Shown here piece by piece: positions 50,551 through 61,700 of a stretch of 64,000 nucleotides of DNA. The DNA is taken from positions 22,977-86,976 of the forward strand of contig CAZCKU010000017.1 in NCBI GenBank assembly GCA_964499365.1, written 5' to 3'. Source of the DNA: PALSA-1316 sp964499365. GTDB lineage: Bacteria > Nitrospirota > Thermodesulfovibrionia > Thermodesulfovibrionales > UBA6898. Under the pieces are notes generated by a model. That model had not been told where the DNA came from. It was given only the letters and a program-made list of their open reading frames with translations, and made no database searches. A program made the position numbers and the translations under genes. Within the stretch, counting starts at the first letter, position 1, and the number at the start of each line of letters is the position of its first letter.

Positions 50551-52683
50551 CTAGCGGGTGATGCGCAGGACCCCTTCCATCTGCTTTATCTTCTGCATAA
50601 GACCCCGAAGCTGCTGCAGATCCCTGACGCCGATGAGAAACGTTATAATGCCATGTCGTTCGGGAGTGGATACCGCCTCAAGGTGGTTGATGTTGATATT
50701 GATTGATGAGACCAGTGAGCTGATGTTCGCCAGGATGCCGGGCTTGTCTATCGTCTCGACAACGAGCCGTGCGTTCGCCGTCATATCCGCTGCCGATTGC
50801 CAGTCCACATCAATGAGTCGGGCCTCTTCAACAACCATGCGCTCGATATTCTGGCAGTCCCTCCGGTGTATGGTCACACCCTTCCCAATCGTGACAAATC
50901 CGACGAGATTATCACCAGGCACCGGATAGCAGCATTTAGCGGTATGATAAAGGACATCGTCAATCCCTCTGATACTGACCCCTCTATGCTCCTTGAGGGG
51001 CTTATTGACTCTAGCCTGCTCGGGATGCTCCTCGGCCCCCTTACCCGGAATCAGTCTGTTGACGACCTGGTGCGGGGAGACCTCTCCAAAGCCTACCGCC
51101 ACAAACAGCTCCTCGAGAGAGGCAATGCCGAGTTTCTTCGCAGCCGACAGAATCTCATCGGACTTCATCAGCGCGTTGCTCATGTTATGCTTACGCAGCT
51201 CAGCCTCAAGAAGCTTTATGCCAAGCTCAACACTCTGCGTTCTTTCTTCGGCCTTGATCCATTGCCTGATCCTGTTCTTCGCCCGCTGGGTTACGACAAA
51301 CTTTAGCCAGTCCCTGCTTGGCCCATGAGTCTGGGAGGTTATGATTTCAATCGTATCCCCGTTTTTCAGGACATAGCGGAGCGGAACGATCTTGCCGTTG
51401 ATCTTGGCACCCACACACTTATGGCCGATCTGGGTATGGATGCCATAGGCAAAATCAATCGGGGTCGATCCCATCGGCATCTCCTTGATCTCGCCCTTGG
51501 GGGTAAAGACATAGACAACTTCAGGGACAACCTCGCCCTTGACCGCCTCAAGGAAATCCATGGCGTTGGGCACCTCTTTCTGCACCTGGACAAGGTCTCT
51601 CAGCCAGGAGATGTATTTGCTGTTGCGTTCGTCAAGTTCTCCTTTTTCCTTGTACTTCCAGTGCGAGGCAATTCCCTCTTCCGCGACACGATTCATCTCC
51701 TCGGTTCGTATCTGGAACTCGACCCGCTCTCCTTTCGGACCGATAACGGTCGTGTGGAGTGACTGGTACATGTTAGATTTCGGGACCCCGATATAATCCT
51801 TGAACCTGCCGGGGATAGGCGTCCAGAGCGAATGGATCAGGCCGAGGATGGCATAGCAGTTTGACTTCGTATCGGTCAGAATCCTGACCCCGGTGACATC
51901 GTGCACTTCGTCAAAGGTGATACGCTGCTTCTGCATCTTCTGATAAATTCCGTAGAAGTGCTTGATCCGGCCTTTGACCTTCCCCGGAAACCCCTCTTCT
52001 TTCAGCTTCTGGTTAACCAGATCGATGACCTCACGGATGTATCCCTCCTGGTCTTCCCTGCGCTTGGCAACCTTCCTGACGAGCTCCTGGTAGAGTTCAG
52101 GCATCAGATATTTGAAGCTGAGATCCTCCAGTTCAATCCTGAGCCAGGCAATGCCGAGTCTGTTGGCAAGCGGCGCATATATCTCAAGGGTCTCTGCCGC
52201 TATCCTCTGCTGCTTGTTCGGCGGCAGGAATTCGAGCGTCCGCATGTTATGAAGACGGTCGGCAAATTTTATCAGTATGACTCTCACGTCTTCCGACATG
52301 GCCAGGAGCATCTTGCGGAAATTCTCTGCCTGTGCCTCCTTCTTCGTCTGAAACTCGACCTTCGACAGCTTTGTCAGTGATTTGACAATAAAGGCAATCT
52401 CCTTGCCAAAGATGCTCCGAAGGTCTTCAGTTGTCGTCCCGGTATCTTCGACCGTGTCGTGCAGGAGCCCTGCGGAAATGGAAGCGACATCCATTTTCAT
52501 ATCCGCAAGTATCGAGGCGACTTCAAGAGGATGTTTAATGTACGGAGAGCCCTCACTCCTTTTCTGGCTGCAGTGGGCCTCGCTCGAAAAATGATAGGCC
52601 TTTTTCAGGGTGTCGATATCAGCATCATTTTTGTAAGAAAGAACCTTGTCCAACAGGCCCTTCAGGGATAGCGTCTCGGCCAT
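50551..52683 (-). CDS. Bifunctional (p)ppGpp synthetase/hydrolase (Rel/SpoT)
   Basis: Makes and degrades the stringent-response alarmone (p)ppGpp. The 710-residue protein has an N-terminal HD hydrolase domain (GSPYIKHPLEVA, SAGLLHDTVEDT), the synthetase domain with HDVTGVRIL and GRFKDYIGVPKSNMYQSLHT, a TGS domain (VYVFTPKGEIKEMP), and a C-terminal ACT domain (VVETIDKPGILANISSLV). Both catalytic domains look intact, so it is a Rel-type enzyme. I chose the ATG at 52681-52683 (MAETLSLKGLLDKVL). Confidence 0.96.
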   Translation of the reverse strand: MAETLSLKGLLDKVLSYKNDADIDTLKKAYHFSSEAHCSQKRSEGSPYIKHPLEVASILADMKMDVASISAGLLHDTVEDTGTTTEDLRSIFGKEIAFIVKSLTKLSKVEFQTKKEAQAENFRKMLLAMSEDVRVILIKFADRLHNMRTLEFLPPNKQQRIAAETLEIYAPLANRLGIAWLRIELEDLSFKYLMPELYQELVRKVAKRREDQEGYIREVIDLVNQKLKEEGFPGKVKGRIKHFYGIYQKMQKQRITFDEVHDVTGVRILTDTKSNCYAILGLIHSLWTPIPGRFKDYIGVPKSNMYQSLHTTVIGPKGERVEFQIRTEEMNRVAEEGIASHWKYKEKGELDERNSKYISWLRDLVQVQKEVPNAMDFLEAVKGEVVPEVVYVFTPKGEIKEMPMGSTPIDFAYGIHTQIGHKCVGAKINGKIVPLRYVLKNGDTIEIITSQTHGPSRDWLKFVVTQRAKNRIRQWIKAEERTQSVELGIKLLEAELRKHNMSNALMKSDEILSAAKKLGIASLEELFVAVGFGEVSPHQVVNRLIPGKGAEEHPEQARVNKPLKEHRGVSIRGIDDVLYHTAKCCYPVPGDNLVGFVTIGKGVTIHRRDCQNIERMVVEEARLIDVDWQSAADMTANARLVVETIDKPGILANISSLVSSINININHLEAVSTPERHGIITFLIGVRDLQQLRGLMQKIKQMEGVLRITR

Positions 52684-52736
52684 GCTCTTATTATACAACG
52701 AATAGGGCTCTGAGCTTCATCATAGCTGCCGGGAAC

Positions 52737-53717
52737 TCAGCTAAAAAGAAGTACAAATTTATCAAACAACTCTTTATGAAAATGATTGATCATCTGGTCT
52801 TTCATGAGTTTCAGTGCCTCGAAGGGTTTCAGTCTCTGCTTGTACGGACGTTCGGCGGTCAAGGCATCATAGACATCCGCAATACAGCAAATGCGTCCGT
52901 AGATATGGATATCGTGCCCCTTGAGCCGGTTGGGATACCCGGTACCGTCGTCCCGTTCGTGATGCTGCATGGCGATGATCCTGCACTCTTCAGTGAGCTG
53001 TTTTGTTTCCTTCAGTATCTTATATCCCTGGTATGGATGCGCCTTCATTTTCATCATTTCTTCATCCGTGAGCCTGCCCGGCTTGTTGAGTATGGCAGGG
53101 TCGATGCGTACCTTGCCGATATCATGAAGGAAAAAGCCTGCACCGAGTTCATACATATCGTGGGCATGCGACTCGCGGAACAACATCTTCGACAACAGGA
53201 CAGACAGGACCCCAACGTTGACTGAATGTGTATAGGTGTAAAAGTCGTAGGAGGTTATGGTCAGGAGATTCTTTGATGTCGCGTCATCGGAGATAATAAG
53301 ATCAACAATCTGAGCAATCCCCTCCTTGGCCGCGCGGATATTCTCTGCGGCCGGTTCCTCGAGGAGCCGCTGCATAATGGTCAGTGATGATTTATAGACG
53401 ATTGCCGCCTTCTTCTCCGGTGCCAGCCCATCATCGTTCACTGCCTCTCTCAATTCGTCGGGAACCAATTTGCCCGGTTCCCATTTAGGGGGCGGCGACA
53501 GTTGTCGATCGGCAATGACGGCCGACACTCCTGTGCCGGCCTCAGCAGCATCGATCTCAATGTCAACTTTTTCAAATCCAGCATCAACAATTTCACGAAT
53601 CTGCTCCGGTGAAGCAATCTCAAACCGGTTTTTTAAAAATGGGTGGCTGAACCATGATGCCGGCAGAATGACATGCATGCCCGGTTTCAGCTCGCGCACT
53701 GAGATGGTCTTTCTCAT
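52737..53717 (-). CDS. HD-GYP domain c-di-GMP phosphodiesterase
   Basis: Likely hydrolyses c-di-GMP, opposing the cyclase at 3824. The 326-residue protein has an N-terminal DUF3391-like region (SVRELKPGMHVILPASW) and an HD-GYP domain: HSVNVGVLS, HDIGKVRIDPAIL, MKAHPYQGYKIL, MQHHERDDGTGYPNRLKG. All HD and GYP motif residues are present. Cytoplasmic. It is separated from the Rel gene by 53 bases. Confidence 0.93.
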   Translation of the reverse strand: MRKTISVRELKPGMHVILPASWFSHPFLKNRFEIASPEQIREIVDAGFEKVDIEIDAAEAGTGVSAVIADRQLSPPPKWEPGKLVPDELREAVNDDGLAPEKKAAIVYKSSLTIMQRLLEEPAAENIRAAKEGIAQIVDLIISDDATSKNLLTITSYDFYTYTHSVNVGVLSVLLSKMLFRESHAHDMYELGAGFFLHDIGKVRIDPAILNKPGRLTDEEMMKMKAHPYQGYKILKETKQLTEECRIIAMQHHERDDGTGYPNRLKGHDIHIYGRICCIADVYDALTAERPYKQRLKPFEALKLMKDQMINHFHKELFDKFVLLFS

Positions 53718-53794
53718 CAGTTTATTCTATCACAACGCTGCGGACCTGTTATCCTGCAGATGCACATACCTGATCCCGGCATGCCCGACGACAA

Positions 53795-55534
53795 TCAGGC
53801 ACTCGGTCTCAGTGCCTTTATGACAAGCTGGAGATATCTGCTGCCCTTCCACTCATTAACCGAGGGAGTAAATACGGCATCAATCTTCTCCGGTGCATCC
53901 ATCTGCTCGAATTCCGTCCCCATGTCAAAGGCAATGGCATCGATTGCAGCAAGGTTTCCCCTCAACCGCATTTTCAGGTGGTTGTTCCCGACGATCTTTG
54001 GATTAATCACCTCAAGTGACCTTGACCCGAGCAGCGGTTCGGGATTCCCCACTCCAAACGGTTCGAGCCTTTCAATCTCGGAAGCGAGGGAATGCGTCAC
54101 CTCAGAGAGCGCAACATCAGCGTCAATCTCCAGGGACGTTGACAATCCATGCTCAGGAATCATTCTCCGAGCAACCTTGCCGAGAGCGGCTTCAAAGTCG
54201 GCCAGCCGGCTGGCCTCGAGTTTCACCCCAGCCGCCTGCCGGTGCCCCCCAAAGGTGAGAAGCAGGTCACTGCATTCGGCAAGTCCTTTGCAGATATCAA
54301 AAGCCGGTATGCTGCGTGCAGATCCCTTGGCAATGCCGTTATCAATAGAAAAAATAAATGTCGGCCTTCCAAATTCATCAGCAATCTTCGACGCCACGAT
54401 GCCCAGCACCCCCGGGTGCCAACGTTCTCCTGCAAGGATAATGACCGAGTCCATTGCAGACTGGTCTATCCTTGAGCGTGCATCCTGATATATCTCGCTT
54501 TCTATCTTCTGCCGCTCCGAGTTCATTCTGTCGAGCCACGCACTAATCGGCGCCGCTTCGTCCTCTGTCTCCGCAAGGAGAAGCCTCACGACATCCTGAG
54601 CATCTGCGACCCGTCCAGCCGCATTAATTCTCGGCACCATCGTGAAGGCCAGCAACCCCGCCCTCACCTTTTTTGCGTCAAGCCCTGAAACTGACTTAAG
54701 CGTCCTGATACCCGGCCGGAGAGCTGTATCAATGTAGCGAAGTCCTTCCCGGATCAAAATTCTGTTCTCCGAAGTGAGTGGCACTACGTCGGCAACAGTA
54801 CCAAGGGCAGCCAGATCAAGCAGCGGGAAGAGGTCATCAAGGGAAAAATGCAGTCCTTGGGTCAAAGCCAGGGCATGGCCCACCTTGAAGGCTATACCTG
54901 CACCAGAAAGGTGGGCAAGCCGCGCAATCTCCTCACGCTGCAGCTTTGGATTAATGACTGCAATAGCCTCCGGGACCAGGAACCCGTTCATTTCCGCAGC
55001 ACCCTGAGGCATCTGCCTTGAGACAGGAACCGGTTCGTGATGATCGGTGATGATCACATCCATCCCTGCCGCGGCCGCTGCAGCAGTTGCGGAAAACGCG
55101 GAAATCCCGCAATCAACAGTCATGATGAGTTTTGCCCCGATTTCACGGGCCCGGTCAACACCAGGCTGATTGAAGCCATAGCCGTGGGTCACCCGGTGAG
55201 GGATAAAGTAATGCACATCGGCACCGGCAATCCTGAGCACCTGAACCAGGATCGCTGTCGCCGTAACCCCGTCTGCATCGTAGTCGCCGTGGACAAGTAC
55301 CCGCTCACCCTGTTCAGCCGCATACCTGATTCTGTCGACGGCAGCCGCCATACCGTCAAGGAGAAACGGATCTTCGAGTCGGGAAGAAGAAGGATTCAGG
55401 AATTCTGAAACTGACGAAGGCGTCTTGATGCCGCGATTGATAAGAATCTGGGCACATATCGGAGATATCGAGGCGGCCCTGGAAAGATGCCCGACAAATT
55501 CAGGGTTTGTCCTGTTCACGAGCCAGCGTGCCAT
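53795..55534 (-). CDS. recJ: Single-stranded-DNA-specific exonuclease RecJ
   Basis: 5'-3' single-strand DNA exonuclease used in recombination and repair. The 579-residue protein has the DHH phosphoesterase motifs VHGDYDADGVTATAIL, VDCGIS, ITDHHEPVP and the DHHA1 domain with LTFGGHRQAAGVKLE. Length is normal. I chose the ATG at 55532-55534 (MARWLVN). Upstream, 55538-55619 separates it from secF. Confidence 0.95.
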   Translation of the reverse strand: MARWLVNRTNPEFVGHLSRAASISPICAQILINRGIKTPSSVSEFLNPSSSRLEDPFLLDGMAAAVDRIRYAAEQGERVLVHGDYDADGVTATAILVQVLRIAGADVHYFIPHRVTHGYGFNQPGVDRAREIGAKLIMTVDCGISAFSATAAAAAAGMDVIITDHHEPVPVSRQMPQGAAEMNGFLVPEAIAVINPKLQREEIARLAHLSGAGIAFKVGHALALTQGLHFSLDDLFPLLDLAALGTVADVVPLTSENRILIREGLRYIDTALRPGIRTLKSVSGLDAKKVRAGLLAFTMVPRINAAGRVADAQDVVRLLLAETEDEAAPISAWLDRMNSERQKIESEIYQDARSRIDQSAMDSVIILAGERWHPGVLGIVASKIADEFGRPTFIFSIDNGIAKGSARSIPAFDICKGLAECSDLLLTFGGHRQAAGVKLEASRLADFEAALGKVARRMIPEHGLSTSLEIDADVALSEVTHSLASEIERLEPFGVGNPEPLLGSRSLEVINPKIVGNNHLKMRLRGNLAAIDAIAFDMGTEFEQMDAPEKIDAVFTPSVNEWKGSRYLQLVIKALRPSA

Positions 55535-55619
55535 CACGCCCTCTTAACCGACGGCACAGAATAAGCCGGAACACGAGACCCGGGATGACGGTTTCCTCCG
55601 GGGTCTCTGTCCCGCAGGA

Positions 55620-56531
55620 TCATTTTTTTGCCAAAGGTTTCTTCCCGCCCCAGAGAAGGACAACCGGACTTGCAACAAAAATTGACGAATAGGTCCCTAT
55701 GGCAACGCCGATGAGCATGGCAAGAGAAAAGTCATGAAGCACCTCTCCACCAAAAAAGAAGAGTGCCAGAGAACTCAGAAGCACTGTCATCGAAGTCACA
55801 ATAGTCCTTGAGAGAACTTCGTTGATGCTGACGTTCATAACGGTGGCAACAGAGTCCTTTAACCGCACCTTGAGGTTTTCTCGTATCCTGTCGAAGACAA
55901 CAACCGTGTCCGTCAACGAGTAACCGGCAATGGTCAACAGCGCAGTAATGAGTATGAGATTAATCTCGCGGCCCATGAGATAAAATATGCCGAGCACCGC
56001 AAGCACATCATGAAGAGTCGCAACCGTCGCTCCGACCGCAAAATTCAGCTTAAACCTGAATGCAACGTAGATGAGGATGCCAAGTGTTGCGAGGGCTACC
56101 GCCTTGCCTGCATCAGCTCTCAGTCTGCCACCGACCTTGGGACCGATGACCATCGTTGAATCGACCACGTACTTATTGTCCGGGAACTTCTGGCTGACAA
56201 CCGCAGTGATAGCATCCGACTCCTGCCCCAGTTTCTGCTCGGCCTTTTTCACCCGGATCAGGATTTTGTTCAGCGCCGGAATGTCCTGGAGATCAAAATC
56301 CTTAATGCCCCCGTCTTCAAGCGCCTTTCTCACGGCATGAATCTCGATCGGCTTCTCAAATTTGAGTTGTATTGCCGTACCGCCGGCAAAATCTATGCCG
56401 AGATTAGCCCGTCCATTGGCAACCTGAACAATCGCTATAATCCCAAGCAGCGAGAGGATACCGGATATTACGAGAGCATAAACCCTTTTGCCCATAAAAT
56501 CTATATTTGTATTCTTGATAAGTTCTAACAT
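55620..56531 (-). CDS. secF: Protein translocase subunit SecF
   Basis: With SecD uses the proton gradient to help export proteins through SecYEG. The 303-residue protein has six membrane helices; FAGGTAIQLKF and the transmembrane block LTIAGYSLTDTVVVFDRIRE are characteristic. It ends in WGGKKPLAKK. It follows secD after 24 bases. Confidence 0.97.
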   Translation of the reverse strand: MLELIKNTNIDFMGKRVYALVISGILSLLGIIAIVQVANGRANLGIDFAGGTAIQLKFEKPIEIHAVRKALEDGGIKDFDLQDIPALNKILIRVKKAEQKLGQESDAITAVVSQKFPDNKYVVDSTMVIGPKVGGRLRADAGKAVALATLGILIYVAFRFKLNFAVGATVATLHDVLAVLGIFYLMGREINLILITALLTIAGYSLTDTVVVFDRIRENLKVRLKDSVATVMNVSINEVLSRTIVTSMTVLLSSLALFFFGGEVLHDFSLAMLIGVAIGTYSSIFVASPVVLLWGGKKPLAKK

Positions 56532-56555
56532 GATGCCTCCTCTGCGAGTTGTAAA

Positions 56556-58181
56556 CTATATGCTCAGCTTCTTCACGTCCCGCCTGGAATGCACCAGGTC
56601 AAAGACCGCCTTGGTCCCTATAAGGGCAGTGTACAAATTGATGATAACGCCAAGGCTCAGGGTCACGGCAAAACCCTTGATGGGACCGGTTCCGAACTGA
56701 AACAGGACCGCAGCCGTTATCAGCGTCGTCACGTGCGAGTCAAAAATCGTCCAGAACGCCTTGTGATAACCGGAATCAACCGCTGACCGCGGCGGCTTCC
56801 CCGATCGCAGCTCATCCCTGATGCGCTCGAACATCAGGACATTCGAGTCGACCGCCATACCGATCGCAAGAATAACACCGGCTATGCCCGGCAGCGTCAG
56901 CGTCGCATTCAGTGAGGCCATGGCACCGAAAAGAAGGATAATGTTCAGGAAAAGCGCAAAGTCAGCAATCACACCCGAAAGCCGGTAATACACGATCATG
57001 AAAATGACAACCAGAAGGGTTCCTATCATCCCTGCCATGGCCCCTGCCGCAATCGAGTCTTCGCCGAGCGACGGCCCGACCGTCACATTCTGAAGCATCT
57101 TGAGCGGCGCCGGCAGGGCGCCTGCCTTCAGAACAATGCTCAGGTCCTTCGCGTCCTCCATCGAAAAGCTGCCGGTAATCTGGGCGTTGCCTCCGGCGAT
57201 CTTCTCCTGGATAACCGGCGCTGAGTATATGCTGTTGTCCAGGATAATGGCCATCCTTTTTTTGACATTTGCCCCGGTCACTTCCTCAAAGAGTCTGGCA
57301 CCTTCCGCATTGAAGGAAATCGACACATATGGTTCACTGAACCGCGAGTCGAGACTCACCTTTGCCTCGCTCAAAAGGTTCCCGGTCAGCGCCGCCTGCT
57401 TCTTCAGAAGGATCGGGAACTTCGTTGCAACCCCTGTTTCCCTGTTCACCTTCTTCTCGAAGAGAATTTCATCGTCTGCCGGAATCTTGTCGGCAAACTG
57501 GGCCAGGATCTTCTCCTCGTCGCCCGGGGCTATTGACTGAGGCAGCTGGGATGCGACAGGGGATTCATCATCAACCATCTTGAACTCCAGCTGCGCAGTC
57601 TTGCCAACCAGATCTATCGCGCGCCGGGGATCCTTCACTCCCGGCAACTGCACCACGATTTCGTTTTCTCCCTGCCGGTGAATCGTCGGCTCGGAGACCC
57701 CGAACTGATCAATCCTGTTCCTGATCGTCTCCAGCGCCTGATCAACGGCATTGTCCTTTATCCTCGAAACCTCTTTCGAGGCTATCCGCAACGAAAGGGT
57801 TTGCCCCGACGATGTCGCATCAAGAAGAGGAAAGTTCTCCTTCACTGCCGAAGCAATCTCGGACGAAGAAGGTGATATGTCTATTGCAGCCCCGCTCTTC
57901 TTGACCTCGGCCTGGAGCTTCTTCTTGGTAAGCATTTCCTTGATCAGAAAGGCATAACGATCCGTTGAAGTCTCAACCGCCTTATCGCCTTCAACCTCAA
58001 AAACCAGATGCAGGCCTCCCTGCAGGTCAAGCCCGAGGATGATGCCCTTATTCGGCATGTTCTTCTGCCACCATTCCGGCATTGACTTGAAAAGCGGCGT
58101 ATTCGGGAGAAAAAAGACCACGGATATCATTAGGGTGAATCCAATAAGAAGGAATCTCCACAATAAATTCTTTTTCATCAA
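56556..58181 (-). CDS. secD: Protein translocase subunit SecD
   Basis: SecDF partner. The 541-residue protein has an N-terminal helix, the conserved GLDLQGGLHLVFEVEG, a large periplasmic P1 domain (about 60-360) and five further helices with AIGMAVDSNVLMFERIRDEL. A second start one codon later is equally possible. It sits downstream of yajC on the same strand, the standard yajC-secD-secF order. Confidence 0.97.
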   Translation of the reverse strand: MMKKNLLWRFLLIGFTLMISVVFFLPNTPLFKSMPEWWQKNMPNKGIILGLDLQGGLHLVFEVEGDKAVETSTDRYAFLIKEMLTKKKLQAEVKKSGAAIDISPSSSEIASAVKENFPLLDATSSGQTLSLRIASKEVSRIKDNAVDQALETIRNRIDQFGVSEPTIHRQGENEIVVQLPGVKDPRRAIDLVGKTAQLEFKMVDDESPVASQLPQSIAPGDEEKILAQFADKIPADDEILFEKKVNRETGVATKFPILLKKQAALTGNLLSEAKVSLDSRFSEPYVSISFNAEGARLFEEVTGANVKKRMAIILDNSIYSAPVIQEKIAGGNAQITGSFSMEDAKDLSIVLKAGALPAPLKMLQNVTVGPSLGEDSIAAGAMAGMIGTLLVVIFMIVYYRLSGVIADFALFLNIILLFGAMASLNATLTLPGIAGVILAIGMAVDSNVLMFERIRDELRSGKPPRSAVDSGYHKAFWTIFDSHVTTLITAAVLFQFGTGPIKGFAVTLSLGVIINLYTALIGTKAVFDLVHSRRDVKKLSI

Positions 58182-58260
58182 ACCTCCAGAAACAGACTTA
58201 ATTTATCTCTTTGATCTTCAAAAAAATCACTCATTCCGGTACCAGGCTCAACACAGTCGG

Positions 58261-58587
58261 CTATTCGTCCTCAGCACCCTGAAGGCCGACTACATAGCCC
58301 CGGCCAAATTTCATCCTGACGTTTTCAGCAACTTTAAGCGTGACTGTATCAGGCCTGACCTCCTCGATGAGGCCGTAGATACCACCAGAGGTAATGACCC
58401 TGTCGCCTTTTTTCAGGTTATCGAGCATAGCCTTATGCTCCTTAGCCTTCTTCTGCTGAGGGCGTATCATCAGAAAGTAGAATATGACAAAAATAAGGAC
58501 AAGGGGCAGGAATCCCATCAGGCCGCCGGCCTGTCCCTGACCACCTTGGGGAGCAGGTCCCATCGCATACGCCAATTCCGTAAACAT
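58261..58587 (-). CDS. yajC: Preprotein translocase accessory subunit YajC
   Basis: Small single-span inner-membrane protein associated with SecDF. The 108-residue protein has the hydrophobic segment FLPLVLIFVIFYFLMIRPQQ followed by KGDRVITSGGIYGLIEEV. A GGAGG Shine-Dalgarno precedes the ATG at 58585-58587. No canonical -35 was found in 58588-58766, though a TATATT-like -10 is present. Confidence 0.95.
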   Translation of the reverse strand: MFTELAYAMGPAPQGGQGQAGGLMGFLPLVLIFVIFYFLMIRPQQKKAKEHKAMLDNLKKGDRVITSGGIYGLIEEVRPDTVTLKVAENVRMKFGRGYVVGLQGAEDE

Positions 58588-58766
58588 TCATACACCTCCG
58601 GGAAAAATAGTCCAATAATATACCCTCTTTGCGATGTTTTTGGCAAGGTTTGAGGGAAAACAGGTCTGCTGTCAGCAATCAGCGGAAGGTGTTCCGGACC
58701 CTTCTTCTCTCCCGGAGAGACCCGCAGTCAGGACACTATTGCACCGCATCAGGCATCCTGCAGATA

Positions 58767-61700
58767 TTAATGGCCACCATACTTCTGTCTTCGCAAGGAA
58801 TAAAGCGCAGCGAGTCCTGCGCATACCGCGAAGAAAATCATACCCCATTCGTTCAGGGCAGGGACGGCCACGTCTGACCACCGCTGCTTGTCCTTGCTCC
58901 AGACAGCATCGTTGGTGCAGGCCATCTGCTGCCCCGGCAGTGCTGCAGGGAGATGCACAGTTCCGGCCACGGCAGCGGAAGCATACTCGTTATTGAGTAA
59001 CCCGCTGATAGTCGCTACCCGGTTCCCATTTTCAGCCCAATGTGCGCAGCCCTGATTTACAACATAGCTGACCTTCGGGGCTACCCGGGTCAGGAATGTA
59101 ATGACGACTTCATTTGCAGCCCCCCGCTCATCCCTGGCACCCGGATCAGGGGCAAGAGTCCCCTCCCAAAGCACAAGTTTGCGCGCTTGGTTGAAACTGC
59201 ACCCAATTGTCGTCGATTTGCCCCGGGCCTCGCACTTCAGGCTTCGCGGCACATAGGTTGTGAACGCCGGAATCATATCCGTCACTCTCGTCATAAGGGC
59301 ATCAGCATTACCATTGTTGATCCAAACCATCTTCCACTCGAGATCCGGGTACGCCGCATCATTGACCTTTTTCAGGCCATAGGGGGCTTTGAGACCGGCC
59401 GGGGCCAGGACACGGGTTGTATGTTCAGCCGCATTATTGTTCATCTCGGGGTCAGTCGTATCTGAACGCACAGACGCCGTATTGATAACCGTGCCAGCTT
59501 GCGTTGGAGCCGCTGCCACGATGGTAATATCGGGAGCAGCTCCCACCGGTAACGTGGGCCTGGTGCAGGTGACCACCCCGGAACTCTGCCCGCAGGTCCA
59601 TCCCCTACTCCAGATCATATTGGTAAAGGTAACGCCCTGCGGCAGGGTATCGACCAACACAACGTTCACCGCAGTATCCGGGCCGTGATTCGTCACGCTC
59701 AGCGTGTAGGTTATGTTCCCGCCCAGATTGACAGGGGAGGGACTGCCCTTTTTCAATACTGACAAATCAGCATTGAGACCGGCAGGAGATATTACTGTCG
59801 TCTGCTGTGAAGCACTGTTGTTCCCGGCATCAGGATCACTCGTTCCGGCAGATACCACCGCGACATTATCTATTGCACCTCCGGCAGGCGGCGCTGTTAC
59901 TACAAGGGTAATATCAGGGGCTGCTCCGACAGCCAGGGATGGTGTCGCACACGTGACGATTCCTGCCGCATAACCGCAGGTCCAGCCAGGGCCTGATGCG
60001 CTGATATAGGTCATCCCGGTTGGAAGCGTATCCTGCACAGCGATAGTCTCCGCCGTATCAGGCCCGTTGTTGGCGACCTGAATCGTATAGGTAATTGTCC
60101 CCGCTGCTGCTACAGGGTCGGGGCTATCGCTCTTGACAATTGACAGATCTGCGCTTGTCGTACTGACCGACGCAGTGCCAGTGTTATTTGCAGGATTCGG
60201 ATCAAAGGTCGTCGCCGTACTTGCGGCTGCCATATTGGTCTGGACGCCGGCAGTGGTTACCTGTGTCACAATATCTAAGAGCGCATACGATCCTGCCGGG
60301 ATACTTCCAACAGTCCAAATGCCTGCGATATTATCAAAGCTCCCCTGTGAGACCAAGGATGAAATATACACTAAACCTGCAGGCAAGAGATCGTTTACAA
60401 CCACATCCGTTGCATCATCAGGCCCGTTATTTCTCACAAGAACGGTAAAGGCAGTCTGACTCCCGATATTGACAAGGTTTTGGCTCACGGTTTTCTGAAC
60501 AGCCAGATCAGCAATTGCTGCATGGCCCGGAGCAGGATTCACGGTCGCACTGCTCTCGTTGTTCGTACGGTCCGGGTCAGGAAGACTGCTTGCGATAATA
60601 CGCGCCGTGTTGCTGATCTCGCCTGGAACGTCGACCCGTGCGGTTATCTGCAGAACAGTACCACTGCCAACAGTCAGGGCACCCACGCTCCATATGCCGG
60701 TCAGAGGATTGTATGCCCCTCCGGAGGTGTCGCCTAAATACGTCAGCCCCACAGGCAACAGATCTCCAACCGCCACACCAATAACATTATCCGGACCGTT
60801 GTTCGAAACGGCAATCGTATAAGTAACCGTCTCCGTGACAGCAGGAGCAGTATTGTCAACGCTCTTGGCTATGCCCAGATCCGCCGCCGATGACCCATTA
60901 TTCAGTGCAGCCCCCGAAGAATTATTCGAATCGTCCGGATCCGGCGCGTCAGAGGCAGTGATTGATGCCACGTTAATAATGCTTCCCGCCTGATTCACCA
61001 CAGCCGTTATCGTCATGCTCGTCGTAGCACCCGCCACTAATGTGCCTACATTCCAGATTCCCGTCCCAGGCGCATAGTTTCCTCCAGCAGTATCACTCAC
61101 GTAACCAAGTCCTGCCGTCAGAATATCGGTCACCGCAATCCCTGTTGCATCGCTCGGTCCATAGTTCGTCACAGACACGGTGTAGACAACATTGCTCCCG
61201 ACAGAAGGAGCAGAAAGGTCCACGGTCTTTCTTACCCCCAGATCAGCGAGGGGGCTCACGTTCGTCACCTGGCTGACCGTATTGTTGCCGCCATTCGGGT
61301 CACTTGTCGCAGCGCTGACCGATGCCGTATTGCTTATCGCCCCTCCGCCGGCAGGAGCAACCACTGTAATGGTTATGTCCGGAGCCGTCCCAACAGCCAG
61401 GGCGGGACTGCTACAGGTAACGACGCCCCCCGCGTATCCGCAGGTCCATCCGGTGCCGGAGGCACTCATATACATGACCCCAAGTGGCAGCGTATCGGTC
61501 ATCGTGACATTGCTTGCAAAGCCAGGTCCATTGTTCGTTATAACGACTGTATAGGTCAACAGACCCCCGGCAACAACCGGATCGGGACTGTCCGTCTTGA
61601 CTATGGACAGATCGGCATCCGGAATTGGGGGCGGAGTTACCGCCGTTTGCGCAGTTGTTGAGTTGTTTCCATTGTCAGGATCGCTGGTCACTGATGTCAC

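Noticed and set aside
58706..58720. Hairpin TCTCTCC-C-GGAGAGA as terminator of the giant gene
   Set aside because: The stem is short and no T-tract follows on the relevant strand.
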